Below are positions 49,215-59,600 of a DNA stretch of 64,000 bases, piece after piece. The notes under the pieces are model-generated. The model was given only the letters and a program-made list of their open reading frames with translations, had not been told where the DNA came from and made no database searches. The translations under genes and the position numbers were made by a program. Every line of letters begins with the position of its first letter. Positions within the stretch are counted from its first letter, which is position 1. Origin of the DNA: Henricia sp. BOLD:AAB3569 (lineage: Eukaryota > Echinodermata > Asteroidea > Spinulosida > Echinasteridae); contig JBBELK010001245.1 of NCBI GenBank assembly GCA_037783545.1, positions 62,001-126,000 of the forward strand, in the 5' to 3' direction.

Positions 49215-49295
49215 GATAAAAATGGATGGTAACGTCCTTCGCCAACGTGAACAAGAAGGTGTCGTGAAAAAGCTAGTATTGCTGTCTGTACCGAG
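49215..49295 (+). CDS. Candidate exon (duplicated pair, second)
   Basis: Acceptor CACATTCTTCCAG, 81 open bases, donor CCGAG|GTAATG. In the phase left by 49088 it reads IKMDGNVLRQREQEGVVKKL then VLLSVPR. Length divisible by three and the same phase at both ends make it a cassette that could be repeated without breaking a frame. An A/T-rich region and a SINE follow. Confidence 0.4.
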
Positions 49296-49452
49296 GTAAT
49301 GATATATTGAGGCGATTCGCTAAATTTGTAATTGATTTAGCTTGCGTCGGGGAGAATGAATGTTAAATTAGGGTTTGTTTTGCCCTTACCCGACGTATAT
49401 TAGCACTGTATGCTCAGTGCTTTCCCGAGACACTTTGAACAACTTCATAGAG

Positions 49453-49530
49453 TGCTCGGGTGGGATTCGAACCCATGACCTCCTGCAAACAAGGAAGACG
49501 TCAGTTCAGTTAACCACTCGACCACCGAGC
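49453..49530 (-). mobile_element. tRNA-derived SINE head
   Basis: On the minus strand: GCTCGGTGGTCGAGTGGTTAA at the start, with an A-box-like TGGTCGAGTGG (49514-49524) and a perfect B box GGTTCGAATCC (49463-49473), closing with CCCGAGC. The two ends can pair over six bases. No anticodon stem can be drawn, so this is not a functional tRNA; it is best read as the 5' head of a SINE whose body extends to lower coordinates (about 49320). It sits just downstream of the second candidate exon. Confidence 0.6.
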
Positions 49531-49745
49531 TAGCCGGTGTAGAATGGCCGGTTCGAATCATTTCGCAACGGGGATCGCAATTAATCAGTAATTAATTATC
49601 GAGCGCCAGTGCAAAATGTACTGCTGTTTGACCTTTTGCGTTAAAACTCAAACGATAGTACATTTTTGCGTAACTGGAAAAGTACTATTGTTTGACCTTC
49701 GACGTCATAGGTAAAAAAATAATATTTTTGTGCACGGTGTCGCAG

Positions 49746-50056
49746 GGACGTGAAACATTCAACGTTTTTACATGACATTACGATTACAATGGCTGTGTAT
49801 ACAATGGACAATCAACCGGTGCGATATGAACTTTTAAACGAAGCTGAAATGCTCGATCTGTTGGATGGACCTGACAGTTGCAACACCAAAAAGAAGATAA
49901 AATACGCTCGTTCCGTATTTGATGAATGTTGTGAGGCAATCGAACATGTCGATGAAAATGTCCAACAAAGCACTGGATGACACTCTGGGGAAATTCTATG
50001 CTGGAGCCCTTGACAAAAATTGCAACCTCTACAGCAAATCTGAAGTGCGACTGTAA
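49746..50056 (+). pseudogene. Crypton-like / DUF3504-type N-terminal fragment
   Basis: After an acceptor-like GTGTCGCAG, an open frame with ATG at 49789 gives LLNEAEMLDLLDGPDSCNTK then KKIKYARSVFDE. This is a helical segment like that preceding the recombinase domain in Crypton and Crypton-derived (DUF3504) proteins. The frame ends at 49980. A shifted frame from 49952 gives MSNKALDDTLGKFYAGALDK then NGELY-like NCNLYSKSEVRL and a stop at 50054; the L-x-x-x-L-x-K-F-Y-A...LYSK wording is characteristic. The catalytic tyrosine-recombinase core is missing. One frameshift near 49940-49960. Confidence 0.5.
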
Positions 50057-50960
50057 AATGTTTTGGGGTATTAATTGCATTCATTTAACAATTGTGTTCT
50101 TGGAATTTGATTTGAAAACTGTAGGAACTTTTGATGGAACTTTAGAGAAACTCTTGATACTGTTTAAGTTGGACCATTTTCGTCTGCAGAATTAGAACTG
50201 TAAATGTGTTTTAAACTTCCAAGACAGTGCATTACAGTTAAGTATGCTTTTACTGTAAGGAATTATTGTCCTTACCTAAACTTCGACGGGACTTGCGGCT
50301 ACTTGACGATACACAGTTCTCTGATGCGTTCATACACTGTAGGTCCTAGCTCACACTCCAAAATAACATGTCAAATTGTTGAAGTTCAACGATGAGTAAC
50401 AAACAATCAATTTAATCAATATTTGAAGAATGTCTAAAGAACGTCTTCGAAAACAAATTCTTGAACGGAGGAGCAAACGAATGGAGGTAGAAACGTAGAT
50501 TTGTCGTCTTTAAGGAGAAATACTATCAAAACGGCTATATAAGGACGATTATAGGAACGAGTATGGAAGAAGGAAAGAACGGTAGAAAAAAACTGTTACC
50601 AGAGCCCGTAGATCATGTAAAGTGAAGAATGTTTACAAAGACAAATTCTAAGGCTCGCGTACAAACTAACGCAAAACAAACGCAGCGTCGCGTCTTCGCA
50701 GAGCCCTAACATTTGCTTTTCTCTAACTTTTGGCATCGGATCTAAACATGTGCATTTGTGAATAGACTACTCGTCAACTGAGCTTTTAACCAATCCCTGA
50801 ACAAGAATCAATGTATGAGCTATATAAAACATATTGACTGCTCTTGAATCGGGGAATGTAAAATAGAACAAAAGCCGGTCGCTGTTCACGTTGATCAACG
50901 ATTCGATCATGCTTCCAATTTTCAACACTCTGATCGGTTATCAGTTCTCAACCTATACGA
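50057..50960 (+). other. Unassigned; possibly the 5' region of the downstream LINE
   Basis: From about 50437 a degraded plus-strand reading with many Arg/Lys residues (KERLRKQILERRSKRM...) leads toward the endonuclease fragment at 50961. It could be decayed ORF1 or leader sequence, but stops in every frame prevent a firm call. Nothing else is recognised. Confidence 0.3.
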
Positions 50961-51475
50961 CTGAACACAAGATCTCTTAAAAACAAAACGGCTGCATTTA
51001 CAGCGGTTTAATATGCCATTGACAGTAAAGCTGATTTGTTTGCTCTGGCAGAGACTTGGTTTACAGACATGGATGTAGCTCATAAGGTTGTTGTTGTTGT
51101 TGTAAATTTTATGGCAACTGAGGCCCTTTATGCCATTAACTATACGGTTTTAGCTTTAACTATACTTTATTATCAACTTGAGATGAGGAAGGAGTTGCAG
51201 TTTTAGAAGTGGGAGGAAATCCCCTGGAGAATCCCCAGGGGAAAACCCACGCGGTCAAGTAGGGACTGCAAACCCAATCTACATACACGCCCCGGATTCG
51301 AACCTGGGACGTCAGAGGTGAAAGGCGAGGAAAGAACCGCGACGCCAACCCGACCGCCCTCTCATTAGGTTGAAGCCACTCCACCTGGTTTTAGATTATT
51401 GGATTATTCTGGAAAGAACCGGGTTGGAGGAGGCACTGCTTTATTCTTCCGAGATAACTTTTATGTCAAGAAAAT
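50961..51475 (+). pseudogene. LINE endonuclease (EEP) fragment, split by a SINE
   Basis: Plus-strand reading: TRSLKNKTAAFTAV, a stop, then IDSKADLFALAETWFTDMDV up to 51086. The SINE follows, then from 51373 TPPGFRLLDYSGKNRVGGGT, ALFFRDNFYVKK. N-x-R-S-L-x-N-K, the E-T-W catalytic glutamate box and G-G-G-T-A-L-F-F-R are hallmarks of the apurinic-type endonuclease of CR1/L2-like LINEs. It breaks off at 51475, where a MITE fragment begins. RT is absent. Confidence 0.7.
51087..51362 (-). mobile_element. tRNA-derived SINE inserted in LINE endonuclease
   Basis: On the minus strand the head reads GGGCGGTCGGGTTGGCGTCG with a B box GGTTCGAATCC (51294-51304). It is followed by a core containing GTGGGTTTTCCCC...CTCCAGGGGATTTCCTCCCA, typical of widespread invertebrate tRNA-SINEs, and a tail with hairpin ATGGCA...TGCCAT (51111-51136) and (CAA)5. 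CATAAGG(TTG) at 51081-51090 and CATTAGGTTG at 51363-51372 form a 10-bp target duplication with one change. The LINE frame is continuous across the two sides. Confidence 0.8.
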
Positions 51476-51520
51476 AGACAGTCAAAGTGTGACGTGTGTT
51501 TCCATGGCAATAAGCCAGTT
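51476..51520 (+). mobile_element. Fragment of the 165-bp TA MITE
   Basis: TAGACAGTCAAAGTGTGACGT and GTTTCCATGGCAAT match the left end of the MITE at 11550 with about five differences. The right half is absent. Confidence 0.5.
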
Positions 51521-51911
51521 GGGTGATATATTTGCATAAATCCTAGAGTCCTGCCTCTGCGCTATGGCACTTGCATATGAGAGAGTCAGGTACCAGACTA
51601 CCTGGCAAATTGGGATGCTGCGGGTGGTGCAGTCCGGGACATGTTAGCCGACGCGAGAATCTGTATGGTACCATACATGGCTACCTCGCACATTACTCTA
51701 TGCATTTTAAGTTGGGCCATCCGAAATTACATGTTGAAATGAACATGTTGAAACATGTACTCGCCATGAAATGTCATCAGAATAACGAGTTAGAGCGTCT
51801 TGTTTGACTTGAAATCTGAATCAACTTTGAAAGCTGGATCGTTTCTAAACTGTGCATGATAATTCAAGAAAAGGAGTAACGATTTCGGGTTATGAGACTG
51901 GTTTGAAGTTG
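51521..51911 (+). other. Unassigned, possibly decayed coding sequence
   Basis: A stretch near 51598-51690 reads YLANWDAAGGAVRDMLADAR in one frame, which looks protein-like, but it is short and flanked by stops. I do not recognise it with confidence. Confidence 0.25.
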
Positions 51912-52341
51912 CCGATTTATTTATTTATTTATTTATTTATTCCATTTATTTACCCAGGGTGTGCCCAAACAGTTTACAAAAACTGGTTTCCATTAGGGCC
52001 CTGCAAACACACATAGAACAAATATACTAAATTGAACAACTTCATAATTACTAACAAACTGGAATAAGATACATTTGTACAACAACTACTGACAACATCA
52101 AAAAACGAATGGTTACAGAAGAACAACATCACAAGTAATTATTATACATGCATGTGACACTAAAATTTACGCTAATTACGGGAAGGGCGAAAAACCCGCA
52201 AAAACTCTTTTTAAGAGAAAACAAAATTTTTAAAATGGGAAAATTCCCCTCCGGCTCCAAAATTAAAGTTTGATTTTATGGCAACCAAGTCATACGACTC
52301 CGTAAATTAGCATTTCTCACTTGAAGTTGATCATGTGAATA

Positions 52342-52896
52342 TTATGTGTATGTTTGGCGAAGTGCCGATTTGAATGAGCTCAAAGAAGACATAGTTCTAA
52401 GATGAGCACTAAGGCTGTTCCAAATTGCGGCGCCAGTTACAGCAAAACTCGAGGCGTAAGACCCCTTTCGTGCAAAGGGAATTTTCAGTGTCTTTTCGAG
52501 AGATTGACGAGTTTCTCGAGTTTGTACGTAAGGTGTAAATATACTTGCCATATACTGCGGGGCCAAGGAATTGATGCTTTTAAAGACAAATATAGCTTTC
52601 TTGTATGTAACTCTCTCTGGATAGGCAAGCCAGTCGAGCTTTTTAAACATGTCAGCTGATGGCGTTAGGAAATCGCATTTCAGTATTATTCTGGCTGCAC
52701 GTTTGAGGCATTTGTTCAAGACATTGTTATGAGATGCGTAACGGTCACCCCATACTGTGCAACAATAATCTAGACTAGGCATGACTAAGCTTAACATAAG
52801 GGTTGAACACGAACAAAGGGAGACGTATACATTATACAGCAAACTTGACTTGAAATAGGGGAAACAAGCTGACATGCAGCTGGTAAATCTTGCCAC
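52342..52896 (-). pseudogene. LINE RT C-terminal region
   Basis: Reads CFPYFKSSLLYNVYVSLCSC, MPSLDYCCTVWG, LNKCLKRAARIILKCDF, LDWLAYPERVTYKKAIFVFK, the region after the RT thumb in CR1/L2-type LINEs (L-D-Y-C-x-x-V-W-G is the landmark). It ends SFKSALRQTYT and a stop. Probably the same element as 54150-55220, separated by the Ty3 fragment; a short local duplication near SLCSCSTLMLSLVMP is visible. Confidence 0.7.
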
Positions 52897-53149
52897 AATC
52901 TGATCAAATTAATATCGCCGTTTATAGTTTATTCATTCGACGGGACATCGTCAGAAATTGGCGAGTTTTACTGTTCCGGAACGCACGTTCAACAGCGAGC
53001 GACTCTGGTATTGCCGATAGCACACATGACCGGCATGTTTTAAATACACCTTCCGAAGCCCAAATAATAAAATCACGAGAAATGCGTCAAACTTAATCAA
53101 GTGGAGATATACATACCGTACACCCTCGCCACTAATTCTTCTTAATATT

Positions 53150-54160
53150 GTGACGCCACATCCCTCGGCGTGGAAGCAAGTGCTGCGAGGGCGCCCTCCT
53201 CCAAGAGGTGTGGTCGTTGGACGGCACGACTGCAAAAAAGCTCCGTCTCATGAGCTGCTCCTAGCTCACCGCTATCTACTGTTGGTTGCGCAACGGCAAC
53301 CCTTGCCAACGCATCGTCTGCGTCATCAGCACACTCAGCATCATTGTTGCCACAGTGACTGCATTGTTTACACGGGCGCTATAGACAACCCATCCGCGTT
53401 ACCGTGTTTCGCGCCAGGGCGATGCTCTATGATGAGGTCATATTCCGAAGAAAATTATAGCTAGCGGGCTAGTTGTCCTTCCGGGTCCTTTGACCTCATT
53501 AACCACCTCAGTGAAGAAGGGGCCGTTCTTCCGCCCGTAAATATAATGACGAAAGTACTTCAGATAAACAACTACGGCTAGCAACTCCCATTTAGTTACA
53601 CAGTAGTTTTTCTCAGCTTTCCCAAGCTTACGGCTAGCGAACGCAACCACTTTTTCAACCCTTCGTGGACTTGGGACAACACGGCCCCAATGCCATCAGA
53701 ACTTGCGTCTGTATCCAAAACAAACTCGCCCTCTGGTGACGGGTAAGCAAGACCTGATGACGTCACCAACTCATCCTGGAGTCTGGCGAATGCCTCCTGA
53801 CAGGCATCGCTCCATACAAACTCCTTGGACTTTGACGTCAGAGCAGGTAACGGACTAGCAATGGTCGCAAATCCCCGGATGAACTTCTTATAGTACGAGG
53901 CGAAACCAATGAAACTTCTCAACGCCTTCACGTTCGTAGGAACAGGTCAATCAGCTACCGCCTTGATTTTGGCAGGATCCGTGGCCACTCCTTAGGCCGA
54001 CACAATATGGCCCAAATAGTTCATTAACTCTGAAAGAGGTTACATTTACTCGGCTTGAGTTTCAGTCCTGCGTTCCTCAAACGTTCAAACACCTTCCTTA
54101 AACGCTGTAACTCATCATCCACTGCCTTGCCAAAAACTATGATGTCACTGTAAGGGTGTT
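53150..54160 (-). pseudogene. Ty3/Gypsy pol fragment (RT end and RNase H)
   Basis: Minus-strand order: SDIIVFGKAVDDELQRLRKV and LKLKPSKCNLFQ (54160-54030); FIGFASYYKKFIRGFATIAS and EFVLDTDASSDGIGAVLSQV (53930-53690); ASRKLGKAEKNYCVTKWELL with YFRHYIYGR (53650-53520); then YDLIIEHRPGAKHGNADGLS (about 53455-53390). These are the RT connection and RNase H of a Ty3/Gypsy element. The catalytic D-D box is altered to S-D, there are several frame changes, and no LTRs are seen. It lies within the LINE, so it inserted there or was joined by rearrangement. Confidence 0.7.
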
Positions 54161-55220
54161 CATGTGCTGTTGAGTTACACAGTCGCGAATTCTTTTTAAC
54201 ATACATGTAGCTAATTTCGAGAAAACTGTCTTCTTTACATATTCGAAATGTTGGTTCCAACCTAAGGTTTCGTCAATAATAACACCCAAGCATTTAAACG
54301 ATTTAACGTTATGCACTTGATCATTATTAATGTGTACTCTGAGCTTATGCGCGCTTATCTTTTTCTTTGAGCCAATTAGCATACATTTAGTTTTACTGGC
54401 AATAATTTTGATTTTATTTTTAACGGACCACAGATGAATCATGTCTAATGACTTGTTAAGGCTAGTTTCAATTTCGACAATGCTTTCGGAACTGCAAGTT
54501 AGTGTAGAGTCATCGGCATACATATATAGCTTATCGGATACATAAAGAGGCAGGTCATATGTATATACAAAAAACAATAATGGGCCCAGAATTGATCCTT
54601 GTGGTACACCGACACGGATTTGGCAAGGATTTTGATATATGTTTACTAATATTAACGGTTTGACTGCGATCACTGAGATAGGACTTAAACCAGTTTATTA
54701 CCGAAATCGACATGTTCAGCTTTTGTAATTTTTCTAAAATAATTGTATGGTCAACGCAGTCAAATGCCTTACTGAAATCTAGGAAAACTGTTCCGGTCAT
54801 TCTCCCGTGATCCATAGCTTAAAGACACTCGTTTGTTAAATCGTTTAGTGTACTTTCTGTCGAGTGCAAAGGCCGAAATCCAGATTGACAAACAGGAATG
54901 AAATTATTGTCATCAAGGTACGAGTACATGTTCGAGTGTATCCATCTTTCTAGGAGTTTAGAGATAATCGGCAAGATTGATATAGGTCGGTAATTACATG
55001 CGTTGCACTTATCGCCTCCTTTATGAATAGGTGTAACTGAAGCATGTTTCCATGCCTTGGGATACTGTTCGTTTATTACGGAGAGGTTAAATATATGCGT
55101 TAAAGACTTAGTAATAAAAGGTGCAGCCATTTTAATCATATTAACGCTAATACCATCTGGGCCTGTTGCTTTCCCAACCGACAAAGATGCAATTTGCTTT
55201 TTGACAAACTCTGCAAACAC
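54150..55220 (-). pseudogene. LINE reverse transcriptase, N-terminal and palm part
   Basis: Motifs in order: SVGKATGPDGISVNMI, YRPISILPIISKLLER, QSGFRPLHST (55220-54819); then after a stop, MTGTVFLDFSKAFDCVDH and WFKSYLSDRSQTV; then in a shifted frame GVPQGSILGPLLFFVYTYDL, the catalytic YADDSTL box (about 54515) and KCLGVIIDETLGWNQHF. A TAG near 54820 and a frameshift near 54640 break it. It ends where Ty3 sequence begins. Confidence 0.75.
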
Positions 55221-55300
55221 GTACCATTAAACCGAGATGCCGAAACTGTCTAATATAGGTTTTCCTGGCCAATTTCAGCAAAATATCATTAAATTTCATT

Positions 55301-55410
55301 ATTACGTACGTATACGTGATAATATTACGTACGCACGTATTATTATCACCTACGTACGTATTAATTTATCACGTACGTACGTATTAAATTATCACGTACG
55401 TATGTACTAG
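55301..55410. repeat. Palindromic ACGTACGTA repeats
   Basis: Five imperfect copies of a ~25-base unit containing TATCACGTACGTACGTATTA. Each core is self-complementary, so this stretch could extrude cruciforms. Confidence 0.75.
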
Positions 55411-56065
55411 TAGGTATCTAGCATGGAACGGTACGTAAGCGAACGTTATGACCTATAATATAACGTCTTACTTATACTCAATCATACAAAAATACACTTT
55501 AAAGAATGGCACATAATATTGGCGGCAGCGAAGCACGTATAGCACCGATTCCGCCATTTATTTCAAAATCTCATGTTTGAACAAACCTATTACAATTTAA
55601 AGTCTTATTCAAAATGTAATGAAACGGGAACACCACGACAGTGTATCGTGGAGATTCGATCCCCAAATTAATGTGGACGAGCACACCGGACAGTCAATGC
55701 AATTATCAATCAGGAAAACAGGCGATACAGTACAGTGAAGTTAACACTAACAGCAGGAAAACATCATCGGGTATTTATTGTAGATCCTCGGTCATACAAT
55801 CAAAGTGAATCATAAGTCATTAGGACATGTATAAAGACATCTCACTCAGCCAGAACTTGGAAGGATCGAGAAATTCCTCTCAAATATGCAAGACAAAAAC
55901 CCCCATTGCCTGCAGAGAACACAAAAACAGTAGTGAATGTACAGATAACCGCACTGGTCAATATAGGAACATATGGTCAGCAATGTGTGTGCATTATGTG
56001 CAGCCTACCATACACACATATAGCCACCTTGTAAACAACGTACACTGAGGACTACGTGTACAACA
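55411..56065. other. No gene recognised
   Basis: AT-rich sequence left of the LINE insertion. A 73-codon open frame at 55827-56048 has no recognisable content. The last bases (CCGAGGACGT, 56066-56075) are the LINE target duplication. Confidence 0.4.
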
Positions 56066-56076
56066 CCGAGGACGTG

Positions 56077-56128
56077 GTTGTTGTTGTTGTTAGTTATGGC
56101 ACATATGACAGGTGATGTCCTTTGTGCC
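56077..56128 (-). promoter_or_regulatory. LINE 3' hairpin and (CAA)5 tail
   Basis: On the minus strand GGCACA (56128-56123) pairs with TGTGCC (56103-56098), and an inner GACA/TGTC pair is possible. The tail (CAACAA...) ends at 56077. In LINEs with such ends the RT recognises the 3' structure to start target-primed synthesis. The SINE at 51087 carries a similar hairpin and tail. Confidence 0.6.
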
Positions 56129-56528
56129 ACTACATAAAAAAATAGCACTTTCTGCAGAGTTTTCTCAATTTGGAAAATTATATGTGGGCTGTAGGTCAGG
56201 ACATTGACAAAGTGAGGGACAAATCATTCTTAGAAAAAACAAAAAACCTTTTTTTTTTTTTTTTTTTTAAAGACAAAAAGGGGGTGGGGGTAAGGAACAG
56301 GAGTATGTGGTCATCCAGGCACAGCGCCACCAGGGTCCTGCAAGGGCGGCCGTTTCCCAGGCAATTTGAGAGCACAAGGCCCAGCCGGTATTGTCACAGG
56401 TCCGCAAGCCTCCAGGTGATGAAGGGCAGCATTGTGCCCAGTCAACCACCCACTCACTCCTCCCAACCAAATACTTTAAAGTTACATATGCATCATAAGA
56501 CACATAAAAACAATAACACCACCACTTG

Positions 56529-56553
56529 AAGGCAGTAGATAAATTCGGAGACT
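56529..56553 (-). repeat. 3' UTR segment complementary to the LINE's 5' UTR
   Basis: Read on the minus (transcript) strand it is AGTCTCCGAATTTAT then CTACTGCCTT, 66 bases after the ORF2 stop. It is the reverse complement of the transcript sequence at 61959-61934 apart from one extra base there. The match does not extend on either side. Confidence 0.85.
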
Positions 56554-56618
56554 TTACATGAAAAGTTTAGAAATAATAATACAAATACTTCAAAACTACA
56601 GATAAATACACAAAAAAG

Positions 56619-59600
56619 TTAGGTTTCCACGTTACAATTTTTGATGAAGTAAAGGATTTTGTTAGCGTTTTTACTTTCTCCAAGTAATTTGTTCAGTGTC
56701 ATGTCACAATCTGAAAAGCCCAGTGATTTTTGGAGAGCAATTCTCTGTATGTTGAATTTTTTGCAATACAAAAGGAAGTGTGTAATATCATCATATTGTT
56801 TACACCCATCACACAGACCAGAGGGGTGTTTACCTATTAAATGGAGGAAACTATTTAGATGTTTACATACACCTAGTCTAAGTCTATGGAGAATAGTCTC
56901 ATTTCTCCGGTCAAAATTCCAAGTGGTGAATCTAGCAGGAATACAGGGTTGAATTAACTTGAGATATGAAGGTTTAGAGTCATCCCATGATCTTTGCCAC
57001 TGATGTTTGATTTGTTGTTTTAGTAAGTGTTTAACTTCACCATTACTTAGTGGGATATTAAAATCTATGTGGTCTTTCTGGGTAGCTAGTTTGGCAAGGC
57101 GGTCTGCCTCTTCATTTCCCTTTAGACCACAATGTCCAGGAATCCATATAAAAACTACTGTATTAATCTGATTATAAATATTAACTAGAACATGGCGAAT
57201 ATCACAAATAAGTTTATTGTCAGGAATCGGTTCAGTAATGGCTTGGATAGCACTAAGACAATCAGAAAAAAATACATGAATGCATGGGTTTTACTTGTTC
57301 AATCCATTCTAAAGCAAGTAAAATTGCAAAAAGTTCTGCAGTAAAGATCGAGATTTCGTCATTAAGTCTGTAATATTTGGAATAACCAAGGTATGGAATG
57401 AAAAAGCTACATCCAGCAGAATTGATGATAGGATCGTATGACCCGTCAGTATATATATGTAGAGAGTAATTCCAAGTTGTGTTAATAATTTCCTTAGCTA
57501 TATTACATTTATCACTAATGTTAATAGCATTTTTAATATTGATGTGAATATCATAGGATACATATGGAGTGGTGTAGTGCCAGTAAGGGAAGTGGCTATG
57601 GAGAGGAAGAATATGTGTCACCTGTTTGTTTTCTTTAAACCGGCATTCAAATGGAACCTTATATGAAGTATCCTTCCATCTATCAGCATAGTAATGCTTC
57701 TGCCAGTTTTCCTCAAGGAGGGATCTATTACTATGGTGATTATGAGCGTTAAGTTTAGCTGCATATATGTTACATAGGAATTGGCGACGAAAATGTAAAG
57801 GGAGGTCTCCACATTCAATCTGTAATTTAATAAGCGAAGTTCCATATGTGGCTCCAGTACATATTCGTAATGCTTGATACTGTATACTGTCTAGGCCATT
57901 TTTCAAAATGTTAGAAGCTGAATCAAAGGCCTCGCATCCGTATTCTAGCAGAGGTTTGATAAGGGAACTATATATCTGATAGAGGTTTTTACAGTCAGCT
58001 CCCCAGTCACATCCAGTAATACATCTTAAAAGTCTAGTTTTACATCTAGTAATAATATAGTCTATGTGATTCTTCCAAGTTAACTTTTTATCAACAATTT
58101 CACCAAGAAATTTGGCAGTTTTATCTAATTTAATATTAACATTATTAATTTGAAGCTTAATGTCAGTATTAAGTTTACGAGTGAAAAGGACAGCAGTAGT
58201 TTTAGCAATAGATATTTTAAGACCCCATTTATCACACCACTGTTTGAGCTCATTAAGAGAGTTCTGGATTTTCTTTTCTAAGAATTTTATGTTTCTATTA
58301 GTTTTCCACATGGCAATGTCATCAGCATACTGCGAGATGTGGCAGTCACTTATACGTAAATCATTAACTGCGATGTTGAAAAGAGTGGGGCTGATGACAC
58401 TGCCCTGTGGAACACCATTATCGGGTTCATGAGGGTCAGAAAGGACCCCATTAATTTTAACTTGAGTCTTTCTTTTACTTAGGAAATTATCAATCCATTT
58501 TATAATTTTCCCATAAACTCCAAGTGATTGAAATTTCAAGATAATTCCCTTACGCCATAACATGTCATAAGCTTTTTCTATGTCAATAAAAACAGACAGA
58601 GTGCTTTCCTTATTAGCAAAACATTTGTTAATATACGATTCAAGTTTGATAATATGGTCTTTGGTGCTAAGACCCTTTCGGAAACCACTCTGTTGATTAC
58701 TTAAGAGATTATTACCTTCAAGATACCAAATTAATCTGAAATTTACCATTTTCTCCATTATTTTGCATATAGTAGAGGTTAATGCAATGGGCCTATAAGA
58801 AAGGGGATCACATGGATTTTTACTTGGTTTAAGGATTGGTATGATAATGGTATCTTTCCAAGCAACAGGACACTGTGATGCATGCCATATTACGTTAAAA
58901 ATTAGGAGTAGGAATTCACGGGCTTTTGTAGGAAGATGTTTAAGGATGATATTGCGAATACCATCTTTGCCCGGTGAAGTATCTTTGCTGTTATCTATGG
59001 CTTTATTGAGTTCAGACATAGTGAAAGGGCCATTTATGACCTGATCGTTGTAATTATTAATAGACATTTCTGATTCAGTCTTATTTTTAAATTTAATAAA
59101 AGCTGGGTCATGGTTAGCATTACTACTGACCTTGCTAAAACTGTCAGCAATATAATTGGCTTTATCTTTATCAGTAATGATGCTATCTTGACCGTTTTTC
59201 AGTACTGGGATAGAGTTGTGAAGGCTAGAGTTATTGATAGCTTTAACTTTTTTCCAGATTTGTTGTTGTGGGGTACGGTGATTTATTTCACTACAAAATT
59301 TTTCCCAGTCTTTACGCTTGGCAGATTTAATTGTTCTTCGGGCTATAGCATTAGCCCTTTTATACTTGATAAGATCATCTGGATGAAGAGTTTTCCTGAG
59401 AGTTTTAAGAGCTTCTTTCTTATTAAGGATAGCTTCTTTGCACTCATCATTCCACCACGATTTTGGAGGTTTGTTAGATCTGATGGGATTAGTTTTAGGA
59501 ATTGCAAAATTTACAGCCGTCTCAAGTTGGGTAAGATATGAATCGTACATAGCATCAATGTCTTGAGAATTGTTGGGTTCTTTAATTATATCATTACAGG

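Larger units (their letters stand above)
51912..55220 (-). mobile_element. CR1/L2-like LINE, 5'-truncated, split by a Ty3/Gypsy fragment
   Basis: The minus strand encodes the RT domain (55220 to about 54150) and, after about 1.2 kb of foreign sequence, the RT C-terminal region (52896-52342). The 3' UTR ends GTTTGGGCACACCCTGGGTAA and a (TAAA)n tail at 51912-51945. The 5' end is cut near 55218, before the start of RT, so endonuclease and ORF1 are missing, as is usual for aborted reverse transcription. No RNase H domain follows RT, which fits CR1/L2/Rex-type elements. Confidence 0.75.

Noticed and set aside
49453-49530. Functional tRNA gene on the minus strand
   Set aside because: A and B boxes are good, but no anticodon stem-loop can be formed; it is better explained as a SINE head.
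52951-53464. Open frames on both strands between LINE and Ty3 parts as host genes
   Set aside because: The minus strand here contains Ty3/Gypsy RNase H end sequence (EHRPGAKHGNADG), which explains the coding-like composition.
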